Counted from the first letter of the stretch, positions 51,642 through 61,564 are shown. The stretch: DNA of 64,000 nt from Mucilaginibacter sp. (GCF_028288185.1 NZ_JAQBOF010000019.1:140703-204702), one strand, 5' to 3'. A program made the numbers and translations. The notes: generated from the letters alone by a model not told the origin.

Positions 51642-53768
51642 TTATTCCTTATTTGAACTGGCATCCTTTTCTTCTGGATTGCGGTTAAAAGTACCTGAAT
51701 GATCGCTTACGCCTTCATGTATCAGGTTTTGGGCCACAGGCTCCTGGTTTGACTCATCGGTGCCGTTTACAAACTCATCATAAGTGGTACGGTGATCAAA
51801 CGGACGTTTGCCTAATATTTCCTCCAGATCTGATTGGAAAAGAATCTCCTTCTCTAATAATTTGTTAGCCAGTTTTTCAAGCCCTTCTCGTTTATCAGTA
51901 AGCAGCTTTTTGGTGCGTGCGTAAACATCGGCTATCTGGTTTCTAACTTCCTCATCAATCAGTTCAGATGTTTTTTCAGAATATGGTTTGTTAAACTGGT
52001 ATTCGCCTTGAGTGTCATTGAATGATACATTACCAACCTTGGCATTCATACCATAAATGGTTACCATGGCATAAGCTAGCTTGGTGATACGTTCCAAATC
52101 ATTTTGGGCACCGGTCGAAATTTTACCAAAGGTTATGTCCTCGGCAACACGACCACCAAGCGTCATACACATACCGTCAAGCAATTGCTCTGTAGTATAT
52201 AAAAATTGCTCTTTTGGCAGATATTGCGCATAACCCAACGCGGCAACACCACGCGGAACTATGGATACTTTCACCAACGGATCAGCATGTTCCAGGAACC
52301 AGCCTGCAATAGCGTGACCAGCTTCGTGATAAGCTACAATGCGTTTTTCTTCTGGTGATATGATCTTGTTCTTTTTCTCTAAACCGCCAATTACACGGTC
52401 AATGGCATCCTGAAAATCCTGCATATCAACAGCCTCTTTGTTTTTACGGGCTGCTATTAAAGCGGCTTCGTTACAAACGTTGGCTATTTCGGCTCCGGCA
52501 AAACCAGGTGTTTGGGCTGATAGTTTTTTAGCATCGACACCATCTGCCAGTTTAACAGGTTTTAAGTGTACTTTAAATATCTGCTCGCGGCCCACCAGAT
52601 CGGGTTTATCAATAGATACCTGCCTGTCAAAACGGCCCGGGCGCAATAAAGCGGAATCAAGTACGTCAGGACGGTTGGTTGCTGCCAGTATGATAATACC
52701 TGAGTCGGTACCAAAACCATCCATCTCAACCAATAATTGGTTCAGGGTGTTTTCGCGCTCATCATTACCGCCAACTATATTGTTTTTACCGCGTGCGCGG
52801 CCAATAGCATCAATCTCATCAATAAATATAATACATGGAGCCTTGTCTTTTGCCTGGCGGAACAAGTCACGTACGCGTGACGCGCCCACACCCACAAACA
52901 TTTCCACAAAGTCAGATCCTGACAGGGAGAAGAATGGCACCTGGGCCTCGCCGGCAACGGCTTTGGCCAACAAGGTTTTACCTGTACCAGGCGAACCTAC
53001 CAATAAGGCTCCTTTAGGTATTTTACCACCCAGATTGGTGTATTTTTTAGGATTTTTAAGGAAATCAACAATTTCCATTACTTCCTGTTTTGCTTCTTCC
53101 AAGCCGGCTACATCATTAAATGTTACCGATACCTGGGCTTCTTTATCAAACAGGGTAGCTTTTGATTTACCGATGTTAAATATCTGTCCGCCCGGGCCAC
53201 CGCCAGAGCCTCCGCTCATGCGGCGCATGATGAATATCCATACCCCGGCAAAAAGGATCACCATGATAACACCCTGTACCAGCCAGTTTGATAAAAAGCT
53301 TTCGTGACCTGGTTGCAGTTCAATTGGAACTTTTTCGCTGTCAGGCACATCTTTTTGGGCAATGGCCAAAGATTGTTTTACGCTCTCGTACGATGCATCA
53401 GTAAAAGTATACTGAGGGCCATCGTTGTTGGTGTTAAACAAATGTTGTTCTTTGGTAAGATCTTTATAACGAGATTTGCTTAAACTGTCCTTTTTAATAT
53501 AAACCTCGGCAACCACCAGGTCGCCATTTTTATAAACGATCAATTTTTGAACGTCATGCGGACGTAGCATGTTGGCTTCAAAATCCTGGAAGTTGATGTT
53601 TTTGCCTGAACCACCGCTTAATAGGGTGGGTACCAGTAAAAAGGCTAAAATAACAATACCATAAAGCCACATAATGTTAAACTTAGGTGGTTTTGGCGGT
53701 GTTTTTTTATTAAGTATCTTCCTGATCGGTTTCGGACTTTCTGATTTACTATCTTTAATATCTTTCAT
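51642..53768 (-). CDS. ftsH: ATP-dependent zinc metalloprotease FtsH
   Basis: Inner-membrane AAA+ protease that degrades misfolded membrane and regulatory proteins as a hexamer. 708 residues. Transmembrane helices are at about 33-50 and 168-184. Walker A is [13 protein letters not shown], Walker B is [10 protein letters not shown], the SRH region has [20 protein letters not shown], and the zinc site is [11 protein letters not shown] (HEAGH). The pore motif [12 protein letters not shown] is intact. The C-terminal tail after about 650 is acidic and Asn-rich. Follows rsfS. Confidence 0.97.
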   Translation of the reverse strand: MKDIKDSKSESPKPIRKILNKKTPPKPPKFNIMWLYGIVILAFLLVPTLLSGGSGKNINFQDFEANMLRPHDVQKLIVYKNGDLVVAEVYIKKDSLSKSRYKDLTKEQHLFNTNNDGPQYTFTDASYESVKQSLAIAQKDVPDSEKVPIELQPGHESFLSNWLVQGVIMVILFAGVWIFIMRRMSGGSGGGPGGQIFNIGKSKATLFDKEAQVSVTFNDVAGLEEAKQEVMEIVDFLKNPKKYTNLGGKIPKGALLVGSPGTGKTLLAKAVAGEAQVPFFSLSGSDFVEMFVGVGASRVRDLFRQAKDKAPCIIFIDEIDAIGRARGKNNIVGGNDERENTLNQLLVEMDGFGTDSGIIILAATNRPDVLDSALLRPGRFDRQVSIDKPDLVGREQIFKVHLKPVKLADGVDAKKLSAQTPGFAGAEIANVCNEAALIAARKNKEAVDMQDFQDAIDRVIGGLEKKNKIISPEEKRIVAYHEAGHAIAGWFLEHADPLVKVSIVPRGVAALGYAQYLPKEQFLYTTEQLLDGMCMTLGGRVAEDITFGKISTGAQNDLERITKLAYAMVTIYGMNAKVGNVSFNDTQGEYQFNKPYSEKTSELIDEEVRNQIADVYARTKKLLTDKREGLEKLANKLLEKEILFQSDLEEILGKRPFDHRTTYDEFVNGTDESNQEPVAQNLIHEGVSDHSGTFNRNPEEKDASSNKE

Positions 53769-53862
53769 TTCTTTGTTACGAGCTCAAACTTACAATCTAT
53801 AATTTAAAATTTACAAAGGTTTAGTACCATGACTCCACCCGGGGTACTTTTGTGACGAATGT

Positions 53863-54240
53863 TTAAGCACTTTTATAATATTTAATTTCGGCATCACCCC
53901 ACAAATCTTCTACGCCGTAGAATTCACGTTTGTCAGTTCTGAAAACGTGGATCACAACATCCACATAATCAAGTAGTATCCACTCGGCATATTCAAGCCC
54001 TTCCTTACGCCAGGGTTCCTGTTGCGTGGCTTTGAAAATTTCTTCTTCAATACTATTGGCAATTGCTTTTACCTGTGTAGTTGAATCGGCATGACAGATC
54101 ACAAAATAATCTGACACTGAACCCAATATATTACGGAGATCTAATCTTATAATATCATTCCCCTTTTTTTCCTGTATGCCATGAATGGCAAGTTCAGAAA
54201 TGTAGGCCGATTGATTTAACACTTTGTTTTTTACCATCAA
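53863..54240 (-). CDS. rsfS: Ribosome silencing factor RsfS
   Basis: 125-residue RsfS/Iojap protein that binds L14 of the 50S subunit and blocks subunit joining in starvation. Family motifs are DIIRLDLRNILGSVSDYFVICHADS, STTQVKAIANSIEEE and GLEYAEWILLDYVDVVIHVF, with the final REFYGVEDLWGDAE. It is divergent from birA and upstream of ftsH. Confidence 0.94.
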   Translation of the reverse strand: MMVKNKVLNQSAYISELAIHGIQEKKGNDIIRLDLRNILGSVSDYFVICHADSTTQVKAIANSIEEEIFKATQQEPWRKEGLEYAEWILLDYVDVVIHVFRTDKREFYGVEDLWGDAEIKYYKSA

Positions 54241-54284
54241 AAAGAATTAGTTTTGAACGTTTTTGGGTTAAAAATTATTATACT

Positions 54285-55055
54285 TTGCAAAATAACATAT
54301 TTTCGGCATTATTTGTTGGTCAAAATTTGGTAACAATTAAAGAACTTGACTCAACCAACACTTTCCTTAAAACATTACTGTCAAATTCCAAGCCATTGCC
54401 CGAAGGTACGGTCATTATGGCAGAAAGCCAATACGCCGGTAGGGGGCAGCAGCAAAATAAATGGCATAGTGAGCCAGGCAAAAACCTTACGTTCAGTATT
54501 CTGCTAAACCCAACGTTTTTGCCTGTCATCAACCAGTTTGACCTTAACCGGGTAGTCAGTTTGGGCGTTTTTGACGCGTTGGAGCCATATTTGGGCGATA
54601 AATTAAAAATAAAATGGCCCAATGATATTTATTATGACGATCGTAAACTTGGCGGTATATTGATTGAAACTCATATTCAGGGCGATCGTATTAAAAATGC
54701 CATAATTGGTATCGGACTTAATATAAATCAGGAAAGTTTCTTGCCGGGAGCGGGCAATGCCATATCTTTAAAGCAAATCTTACATAAAGATTATGATTTA
54801 CGAACAATATTATCAGAAATTTGCGGTCATATTGAAGCGTATTACCTTAATTTAAAGGCGAGTAAGTTTTCCTTTGTAAGGAATACATATTTATCCCGAC
54901 TATATTGGTTAAACCAGGCAAAGCGTTTCAAGGCAAACGACGTGGTTTTTGAAGGGATCATTAAAAATGTAAAAGACGAAGGTTTGCTGGTTGTTGATAA
55001 TAATGGCACGCTCCAGGAGTTTAGCTTAAAACAAATTGAATTTTTAAATAAATAG
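54285..55055 (+). CDS. birA: Biotin--[acetyl-CoA-carboxylase] ligase
   Basis: Attaches biotin to the carrier protein of acetyl-CoA carboxylase. 256 residues with no N-terminal DNA-binding domain, so it is ligase only. The ATP/biotin loop is AESQYAGRGQQQNKWHSEPG (GRGxxxxxW), the lysine motif is KIKWPNDIYYDDRKLGGILIE, and IGIGLNINQ follows. No ATG lies in the expected place. I take the TTG at 54285, which gives MQNNIFSALFVGQNL as in relatives. That TTG lies in a promoter-like ACTTTG word, so the start is uncertain. Confidence 0.9.
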   Translation: MQNNIFSALFVGQNLVTIKELDSTNTFLKTLLSNSKPLPEGTVIMAESQYAGRGQQQNKWHSEPGKNLTFSILLNPTFLPVINQFDLNRVVSLGVFDALEPYLGDKLKIKWPNDIYYDDRKLGGILIETHIQGDRIKNAIIGIGLNINQESFLPGAGNAISLKQILHKDYDLRTILSEICGHIEAYYLNLKASKFSFVRNTYLSRLYWLNQAKRFKANDVVFEGIIKNVKDEGLLVVDNNGTLQEFSLKQIEFLNK

Positions 55056-55062
55056 TAATTAA

Positions 55063-55515
55063 ATGAAGAAAGTATTGTTGGTTATTGTTGCGCTGGTTAT
55101 TTGCGCAGGGGCCTATGCCCAGATCGAAACGCCTGTAAGATGGTCATACGGGGCAAAAAAGTTGAATGATAAAGAAGCCGTTGTGTTTTTTAAAGCTACT
55201 ATTCAAACCGGATGGCACATTTACTCCCTTGACGTTAAGGATGGCGGACCAATAAAAACCTCATTTGAATTTACCCCATCAAACGCATACACCCCGCTTG
55301 GTAAAACTACTGAGCCAACACCGGTAACCAAATTCGAGAAAGCTTTTAGCATGAATGTTAGTTACTTTGAAAAAGAAGTTGTTTTTCAGCAAAAAATAAG
55401 CCTTAAATCGGCAAAGGCTGCCAGCGTAACAGGCAAACTGACTTACATGACCTGTAACGATAAAAAATGCCTTCCACCAGAAGATGTTGAATTTAATATT
55501 CCTTTAGGCAAATAA
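55063..55515 (+). CDS. DsbD N-terminal (DsbD-alpha-like) periplasmic protein
   Basis: 150 residues with a signal peptide (1-19, ending AYAQ). The body matches the thiol:disulfide interchange DsbD N-domain of immunoglobulin-like fold: TGWHIYSLDVKDGGPIKT and KLTYMTCNDKKCLPPED with the two Cys (about 128 and 134), which usually form the redox pair fed by the membrane domain. It lies 19 bases before the DsbD-type membrane protein and must act with it. Confidence 0.9.
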   Translation: MKKVLLVIVALVICAGAYAQIETPVRWSYGAKKLNDKEAVVFFKATIQTGWHIYSLDVKDGGPIKTSFEFTPSNAYTPLGKTTEPTPVTKFEKAFSMNVSYFEKEVVFQQKISLKSAKAASVTGKLTYMTCNDKKCLPPEDVEFNIPLGK

Positions 55516-55522
55516 TTACCTT

Positions 55523-55528
55523 AAGGAG
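55523..55528 (+). promoter_or_regulatory. Consensus Shine-Dalgarno site of the dsbD-type gene
   Basis: AAGGAG, with 6 bases to the ATG at 55535. Perfect Shine-Dalgarno sites are rare in Bacteroidota, whose ribosomes usually ignore them, so this one stands out. Confidence 0.6.
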
Positions 55529-55534
55529 ATAACG

Positions 55535-57277
55535 ATGAAACTATTTCATAAAATCAACTGGTTACCAACGTTGCTGGCTATAGTAACCGTGCTGGTCATA
55601 TTTGGCATAAACTCCCCATCGCCTGTTTATGCAGCACCAAAAGCCGATACGGTATCAACCAGTGATGTTCAGTTTACGGATATACCAACCGCTGCTGATA
55701 GCATTGCCATCAGGAAAAAAGCGGCCGATTCTGCAGCAAGGGCTGCTGCAGCCAAACCCGCGGCTCAACAAAAAGCCCCTTCATCTGAAAAGCCCAAAAC
55801 ACTCTGGCAAATATTTATAGAAGGACTTATTGGCGGCTTTACTGCTGTTATTTTGCCCTGTATATATCCGTTGCTGCCATTAACTGTAAGTTTTTTTACC
55901 AAAAAGAGCGGAAGCCGTAGCAAGGCAATAGGTCAATCGCTCATTTACGGAGTATCCATCATTATTATATATGTAACGCTTGGATTGCTGATCTCCATTA
56001 TTTTTGGATCAGATGCCCTTAATGAACTGGCTACAAACGGCATATTTAATATGTTCTTCTTTTTACTGCTGGTGGTTTTTGGTATATCGTTCCTGGGAGC
56101 TTTTGAAATTACGTTACCCAGCTCCTTAGCCAATAAGCTTGATGAAAATGCAGATAAGGGTGGCCTTGCGGGTATTTTCTTTATGGCTTCAACGCTGGTA
56201 GTGGTGTCATTTTCATGTACTGGGCCAATTATAGGTACACTACTGGTTGATGCCGCTTCAAAAGGCGATCGTTTGGGACCTGCCATGGGGATGTTTGGCT
56301 TTTCGTTAGCATTAGCTTTGCCATTTACCATATTTGCTTTGTTTCCATCGGCATTAAAAAGCCTGCCAAAATCGGGTGGTTGGTTGAATAGCGTAAAAGT
56401 GGTTTTGGGATTTCTGGAACTTGCCTTTGCCCTCAAATTTTTATCAAACGTTGACCTGGCCTACCACTGGAACTGGTTTGACCGGGAGATATTTTTATCG
56501 CTTTGGATAGCCATTGGGTTAATGATAGGCCTTTATCTGATCGGGAAAATAAAATTCTCACATGATAGCGATGTGCCATACCTTACTATACCACGTACGT
56601 TTTTAGCTATAGTTGTATTCGCGTTTGTTATTTATATGATACCGGGTTTATGGGGTGCGCCTTTAAAATCAATCAGCGCGTTTTTACCACCCGAAGCCAC
56701 ACAAGACTTTAATCTGTCAAGTGAGCCTGGTGGTTCCGGTTCATCATCGGCATCAGCTCCGGCCGCGATACCATCAGGTATAGGCGAACGGAAATATGCT
56801 GCTAATTATACCCGCATAAAAACCCGTGGACTTGATGCCTGGTACGATTACAATCAGGCATTGCAGGTATCCAAGGCAACGCATAAACCCATATTGATAG
56901 ATTTTACTGGTTTTAACTGTGTTAACTGCCGTAAAATGGAAGCCAATGTATGGTCGGACCCGGAAGTTTTTAAAAGATTAAGGGACGACTTTATTCTTTT
57001 ACAACTGGTGGTGGATGATAAAGCGGCGCTGCCTGTACAGGAACAGTTTGTATCGGACTATAGCGGTAAAAAAATAACCACCTTAGGCGGCAAATGGAGC
57101 GATCTGGAGGCTAAAAGATTTAACTCCAATTCGCAGCCATTATATGTAATGCTTGATAGCGACGGTAATTTCTTAAAGGATGGTAAGGGGGCTGAAATAC
57201 CAACCTCGCCAGCTAACTATAACATCAAAAGCTATCTTGAATTTTTAGATAGCGGTATCGCTGCTTTCAAAAAGTAG
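55535..57277 (+). CDS. dsbD: DsbD-type transmembrane thiol:disulfide reductase with thioredoxin domain
   Basis: 580 residues. A signal or hydrophobic start (8-25) and an Ala-rich linker (about 50-85) lead to about eight helices (95-385). These carry the membrane Cys pair, in VILPCIYPLLPLTVSFF and VVSFSCTGPIIGTLLVDAA. The C-terminal thioredoxin-fold domain (about 430-575) has DFTGFNCVNCRKMEANVW (CVNC active site). It moves electrons from cytoplasmic thioredoxin to periplasmic disulfides. The separate N-domain is the preceding gene, so the classical three-part DsbD is split here. Confidence 0.94.
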   Translation: MKLFHKINWLPTLLAIVTVLVIFGINSPSPVYAAPKADTVSTSDVQFTDIPTAADSIAIRKKAADSAARAAAAKPAAQQKAPSSEKPKTLWQIFIEGLIGGFTAVILPCIYPLLPLTVSFFTKKSGSRSKAIGQSLIYGVSIIIIYVTLGLLISIIFGSDALNELATNGIFNMFFFLLLVVFGISFLGAFEITLPSSLANKLDENADKGGLAGIFFMASTLVVVSFSCTGPIIGTLLVDAASKGDRLGPAMGMFGFSLALALPFTIFALFPSALKSLPKSGGWLNSVKVVLGFLELAFALKFLSNVDLAYHWNWFDREIFLSLWIAIGLMIGLYLIGKIKFSHDSDVPYLTIPRTFLAIVVFAFVIYMIPGLWGAPLKSISAFLPPEATQDFNLSSEPGGSGSSSASAPAAIPSGIGERKYAANYTRIKTRGLDAWYDYNQALQVSKATHKPILIDFTGFNCVNCRKMEANVWSDPEVFKRLRDDFILLQLVVDDKAALPVQEQFVSDYSGKKITTLGGKWSDLEAKRFNSNSQPLYVMLDSDGNFLKDGKGAEIPTSPANYNIKSYLEFLDSGIAAFKK

Positions 57278-57306
57278 GCTCAGCGTTAAAAAATAAAATG
57301 TAAATT

Positions 57307-57338
57307 CGCGGCAAGTTTTAAAGCTTAGCCGCGTTTTT
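57307..57338 (+). terminator. Terminator of the dsbD pair
   Basis: CGCGGC ... GCCGCG followed by TTTTTAT, 29 bases after the dsbD-type stop. Confidence 0.75.
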
Positions 57339-57422
57339 ATTTAAAGGCTGCTTTAAAAGCACTTAATTAAACTATTCAATTTTTTAAGGTAGGGTTCCTA
57401 ATTGCCCGTATCAGGATAAAAA

Positions 57423-58400
57423 ATGACGCAGATTAAAAATATCGGACTTTTTACATCAGGTGGCGACGCGCCGGGAATGAATGCTGCCATAAGGGCGGTT
57501 GTACGTACGGCTATTTACTATGATATTGAAGTTACCGGAATACGCCGCGGTTATGAAGGCATGACCAAAGGTGATTTTATACCAATGAACCGTAAATCGG
57601 TCTCGAACATTATACAACGCGGGGGCACTATTTTAAAAACCGCCCGTTGCGATAACTTCCGCACTGCCGAAGGGCGCAAACAAGCTTACGATCAGTTAAA
57701 AAAACATAATGTTGATGCCCTGGTTGCCATTGGCGGCGACGGTACTTTTACCGGCGCTAAAGTATTTGGCAGCGAGTATGACATACCCGTTATTGGCTTG
57801 CCGGGTACTATTGATAACGATTTATTAGGTACCGACTTTACTATTGGTTATGACACGGCGATAAATACCGTTGTGGAGGCTGTGGATAAGATACGTGACA
57901 CCGCCGAATCGCATGATCGTTTATTTATTGTTGAAGTGATGGGCCGCGACTCGGGCCTGATTGCGCTGCGTACCGGCATTGCAGCCGGAGCCGAGGCTAT
58001 ATTGATACCTGAAAGTAAAGGCGGAATGGAAGGTTTATTTAACCGTCTGGAACATGGCCGTAAGGATAAAACCTCCAGAATAGTGATCGTGGCTGAAGGC
58101 GAAGAGGCCGGAGGCGCTTTTGAAGTTGGCAGGTTAGTGCAGGAAAAATTCCCTAATTATGATACCCGGATCTCGATACTGGGTCACATTCAAAGGGGCG
58201 GTGCGCCAAGCTGTATGGATAGGGTATTGGCAAGCCGTGTGGGCGCTGCAGCTGTTGAAGCTTTAAGAGATGGCCATCGCAACGAGATGATAGGCATTAT
58301 TCATAATGAAATTGCGTATACCCCATTTGAACACGCTATTAAGCATCATATTGAGATAAATCCTAACCTGTTAAAACTGGTTGAGATATTGTCTATGTAA
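57423..58400 (+). CDS. pfkA: ATP-dependent 6-phosphofructokinase
   Basis: Glycolytic enzyme making fructose-1,6-bisphosphate, 325 residues. The ATP site is FTSGGDAPGMNAAIRA and VAIGGDGTFTGA. The substrate site is PGTIDNDLLGTDFTIGYDTA with the catalytic Asp in the TIDND motif, and EVMGRDSGLIAL and HIQRGGAPSCMDR follow. The residue after the second GGD glycine (GDG rather than GDD) marks ATP, not PPi, use. It ends 21 bases before the convergent PAS gene. Confidence 0.96.
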   Translation: MTQIKNIGLFTSGGDAPGMNAAIRAVVRTAIYYDIEVTGIRRGYEGMTKGDFIPMNRKSVSNIIQRGGTILKTARCDNFRTAEGRKQAYDQLKKHNVDALVAIGGDGTFTGAKVFGSEYDIPVIGLPGTIDNDLLGTDFTIGYDTAINTVVEAVDKIRDTAESHDRLFIVEVMGRDSGLIALRTGIAAGAEAILIPESKGGMEGLFNRLEHGRKDKTSRIVIVAEGEEAGGAFEVGRLVQEKFPNYDTRISILGHIQRGGAPSCMDRVLASRVGAAAVEALRDGHRNEMIGIIHNEIAYTPFEHAIKHHIEINPNLLKLVEILSM

Positions 58401-58421
58401 TACTGGAGTTTACCGCTCTTA

Positions 58422-60161
58422 CTAGTCGGTTCTGGTAAAGGTATGATCAACAATGAGGCGTATTACCTCGTCAATTTCGGTGCTTACAATGTGCAGATAA
58501 TCAATAATTTGCCTGTTTTCTGGATTTTGCAGGTTTTCCTTGTCTATAATATCAATTAGTCCGAGCATGCTGGCTACGGGCCGCCTTAATTCATGCGAGC
58601 TAAGCGAGGCAATATTACGCAGGCGTTTATTTTGAGAAAGCAGCTCATGCTCATTTTTAAGCCTCACGCTGATATCGCGGGCAAAACAACCGGCCCCCAT
58701 TACCTGGCCACTGGTAGTATAAATAGGGTTAAAGTTTATTTCATAATATACAGTCTCTTTTGTTTGCTCATCAATGCTTTCGCTGATGATGGTATAACGT
58801 TCGCCTTTTAATGCACGTTCATAATATACCTTCCAGTCATCAAGTAATTGCCGGGGATAACCCATGTGCCTGTTTGAATACTCGCCTTTTTGCGGGGCAA
58901 CGCCGGTTAGCTGCTCTATGTGCTTTACATAAGCATTATTCATGTAAGCATACCGGGTTTCTGCATCAACAGACCATATTTGATCGGTTGTATTGTTAAT
59001 GAGGGCTTCAAGGCTGTTTTTGGTCCATAAAACCTCTTCCTGGGCGCGCATCTCATAGGTTACATTTTTAGCAAATACGGTTATGCCTTCGGCAGATGGG
59101 TAAACGGTTGTACGGAACCATTTATTTAAGGGAGCAAAATATTCCATGAGCTTAATGCTTTCCTGTTTTGCTTTAGCATCATAGTAAGCACGACCAAAAC
59201 CGGTATCCATAAGCGAAGGAAATACCTTCCATATTACCTGGCCAAGTAGCTCATCGCGGTTTTTTTCGGATACTTTTTCAAAGGCTGTATTTACCCTTAC
59301 AAACCGCCACTTATTATCTAAAATAAAAAAGGAATCGGTTATACTTTCAATAAAGGAATCAAGCTTTTGGGCGGTACTTTTTATTTCGGCTTCAATTTTA
59401 ATTTTGTCAGTTATATCCTGACCAACGCCCTGTATCTCACAAACCTCGCCGTTTTCATTAACTATTGATATAAACTCCCATTCGGTATCATGCAAATTAC
59501 CATGTATATCGGGTTTTTTATGCAACAGCGGGATAACCTTGCCGGGGTTGTTCAGGCATTTAATAAACACGCCTTCGCACAGATGGGCTTCCTCCGGGAG
59601 GGTGGTTTTTGAAAAATGTTTGCCCAATAGTTCTTTTGCCTTGTACCCAAATACTTTAAGATACTGGCGGTTGATGAAGCTATAATTTCCGTCAATGTCT
59701 ATCCGGATTAAGAAGTTGGTTTGCGAATCAATAAGCGAGTTTAAAAGCTGTTTGCTAAGCCCGGCATCTTCTTGCTGATGCAATTTTTCGATGGTATCTG
59801 CTGAATGGCCTTTCAGAAGGGGCTGCTCCCTGATAACACTCAATAAAACCCGGTGCCCGGTAACATCATCAATAATAAGACTCTTTTTATCATGGATGTT
59901 TTTAGTGGTATGTTGCGGTGTATTAATCAGGTAGTTTAACTCAATGGAGTTGTTTGGGGTAAGGTTTTTAATGTGCTCTTTTATGCAAGGGAGATAGGTT
60001 TTATTGATCAGCTCATCCCACAGGTTATGGTTTTGATGCAGTTGTTTGGCGGTTATACCCAAAACCTGGAAAATCCCGGGGCCAATAAACAGATATTTTT
60101 GCTTATTAATATCGTAAGCAAGTACACAATCAATCAGATCAATAGTTGTATGGCTGAACAT
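58422..60161 (-). CDS. Multi-PAS signalling protein with HisKA dimer domain but no ATPase
   Basis: 579 residues, soluble. Three clear PAS/PAC units lie near 137-250, 265-380 and 385-500, each with a FxxVN or YxFIN type core and PAC-like tails, and there is a PAS-like N-terminal stretch (1-110). The end holds a HisKA dimerisation helix with H-box LSSHELRRPVASMLGLIDII (about 515), and the frame stops about 60 residues later. No N-, G1- or G2-box follows, so the kinase domain is missing. It could serve as a phospho-acceptor or dimerising sensor for another kinase. Confidence 0.85.
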   Translation of the reverse strand: MFSHTTIDLIDCVLAYDINKQKYLFIGPGIFQVLGITAKQLHQNHNLWDELINKTYLPCIKEHIKNLTPNNSIELNYLINTPQHTTKNIHDKKSLIIDDVTGHRVLLSVIREQPLLKGHSADTIEKLHQQEDAGLSKQLLNSLIDSQTNFLIRIDIDGNYSFINRQYLKVFGYKAKELLGKHFSKTTLPEEAHLCEGVFIKCLNNPGKVIPLLHKKPDIHGNLHDTEWEFISIVNENGEVCEIQGVGQDITDKIKIEAEIKSTAQKLDSFIESITDSFFILDNKWRFVRVNTAFEKVSEKNRDELLGQVIWKVFPSLMDTGFGRAYYDAKAKQESIKLMEYFAPLNKWFRTTVYPSAEGITVFAKNVTYEMRAQEEVLWTKNSLEALINNTTDQIWSVDAETRYAYMNNAYVKHIEQLTGVAPQKGEYSNRHMGYPRQLLDDWKVYYERALKGERYTIISESIDEQTKETVYYEINFNPIYTTSGQVMGAGCFARDISVRLKNEHELLSQNKRLRNIASLSSHELRRPVASMLGLIDIIDKENLQNPENRQIIDYLHIVSTEIDEVIRLIVDHTFTRTD

Positions 60162-60229
60162 ACCTTGAAAATAAGGATAGGGGCATCTCTATAAATATAA
60201 TGTATTTATTTTAAAGTGCATTTATATTG

Positions 60230-60769
60230 TTAATGTAATAATTTAGCTGCTACATCATTCCAGTTGTTAACCCGCTCAAAATCATTGATTAACAGGTTGT
60301 GTGGCGAGGTGTATAGCAGTTTACGGCCATTAAAGGTTACAAAGTTTTTTATACGGTCGTCAATCATAATATCCACATCCAGTATCTTATGCCCGCAAAA
60401 AATAATATTTGTCCAGGAGATGAACGGGAAATGCTCATTAAGCCATTCCAGTTTATCCTCCAGCGAGTTTCTAAATTCCATTGCGGCCGATGCAATATAT
60501 ACATCATATTTTTCGCACAGGGCCTTTACCACTTCCTGGCTGCCAGGCATAACCGGCAAATCGCGGAAAAAGCCTTTCTCATTAATATATTGTCTTAATG
60601 AGCTGCTTAAATGGGGTGGTAATATCTGGTTAAACTCCTTGCCATGCATATCGTCCAGGGATATTTTGGTTTGGTGCCTTACCTCATACAGGTCAATAAA
60701 TTTGGCAATGGTATCGGCCAGTACCTCGTCCATATCAATAGCTATACGTAATTTTCTGTTGATGCTCAT
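60230..60769 (-). CDS. 5'(3')-deoxyribonucleotidase (NT5C-type HAD phosphatase)
   Basis: 179-residue HAD-family phosphatase that dephosphorylates deoxyribonucleoside monophosphates. The nucleophile motif is IAIDMDEVLADTIAKFIDLYE (DxDxVLAD, about 9), and motif III and IV Asp lie in KILDVDIMIDDRIKNF (about 130). The sequence EEVVKALCEKYDVYIASAAM holds the motif II Ser. The NT5C family matches the length and the PVMPGSQ segment. It is separate from the ribosomal cluster, divergent from rpsP. Confidence 0.85.
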   Translation of the reverse strand: MSINRKLRIAIDMDEVLADTIAKFIDLYEVRHQTKISLDDMHGKEFNQILPPHLSSSLRQYINEKGFFRDLPVMPGSQEVVKALCEKYDVYIASAAMEFRNSLEDKLEWLNEHFPFISWTNIIFCGHKILDVDIMIDDRIKNFVTFNGRKLLYTSPHNLLINDFERVNNWNDVAAKLLH

Positions 60770-60865
60770 GTCGGTGAATTTGCAATTTTTTTCAATTAAA
60801 GCATAGCCCGTAATGCTTTAATAAATAATTAATTACAAGGGTTTTAAATTATTACAAATAATTTA

Positions 60866-60873
60866 TACCTTTG
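60866..60873 (+). promoter_or_regulatory. rpsP -7 promoter box
   Basis: TACCTTTG matches TAnnTTTG, 51 bases before the rpsP start. The leader holds a small hairpin CCCCG...CGGGG (60877-60898) that might act in control of the ribosomal operon. Confidence 0.55.
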
Positions 60874-60924
60874 CATCCCCGCAGAAAGAACTCCGGGGAC
60901 ATGTTGAATACATAAAAATAAGAA

Positions 60925-61485
60925 ATGGCAACTAAGATCAGACTGCAAAGACACGGTAAAAAAGGCAAACCTTTTTACTACATCGTAGTAGCAGATGCCC
61001 GCGCTCCACGCGACGGTCGTTTTATTGAGCGTTTAGGTTCATACAACCCAAACACCAACCCTGCAACTATCGACATCAATTTCGACAAAACTTTAGCTTG
61101 GGTTAACACTGGTGCCCAGCCAACAGATACTTGTCGTGCTATCCTTTCATACAAAGGTGTGCTGTACAAAAAACACTTAGAAGGTGGTGTTAAAAAAGGC
61201 GCTTTAACCGAAGAGCAGGCTGCAGCAAAATTTGCTGAATGGACTGAGCAAAAAGACGGTAAAATCACCGGTAAAAAAACAAGTTTAGTTTCTGCAAAAG
61301 ACGAAGCCCGCAAATTGGCTTTGATCGCTGAAGCTAAAAAGAAAGAAGATAAAGCTGCTGCTATTGCTGCTAAAAATGCTCCTGTGGCAGAAGAAGTTGC
61401 TGAAGAAGAAGTTGAAGCTACAACTGAAGGCGAAGTTGCTGAAACTCCGGCTGCTGAAGCTGATGCTGCTGAAAGCGCAGAATAA
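60925..61485 (+). CDS. rpsP: 30S ribosomal protein S16
   Basis: Small-subunit assembly protein. The core (residues 1-85) has [20 protein letters not shown] and [21 protein letters not shown]. The full length is 186 residues, about twice the E. coli protein. The extra C-terminal half is Lys-, then Ala/Glu-rich ([12 protein letters not shown]..., [16 protein letters not shown]), a known Bacteroidota style of extension. Start of the rpsP-rimM-trmD-rplS cluster, with its own promoter. Confidence 0.97.
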   Translation: MATKIRLQRHGKKGKPFYYIVVADARAPRDGRFIERLGSYNPNTNPATIDINFDKTLAWVNTGAQPTDTCRAILSYKGVLYKKHLEGGVKKGALTEEQAAAKFAEWTEQKDGKITGKKTSLVSAKDEARKLALIAEAKKKEDKAAAIAAKNAPVAEEVAEEEVEATTEGEVAETPAAEADAAESAE

Positions 61486-61506
61486 TTTTATTATTAAGAC
61501 TTACGT

Positions 61507-61550
61507 AATGGCGAAGCAACCTGTATATAGGTTCTTCGCCATTATTTTTT
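61507..61550 (+). terminator. Hairpin with T run between rpsP and rimM
   Basis: AATGGCGAAG and CTTCGCCATT enclose a second hairpin AACCT...AGGTT, followed by ATTTTTT. It lies between rpsP and rimM, normally an operon, and may lower read-through from rpsP into rimM. Confidence 0.75.
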
Positions 61551-61564
61551 AATTCCATTTTTTT

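Noticed and set aside
52438..53307. Long 289-codon plus-strand frame
   Set aside because: Antisense to ftsH, with composition of a shadow frame and no start context or domain.
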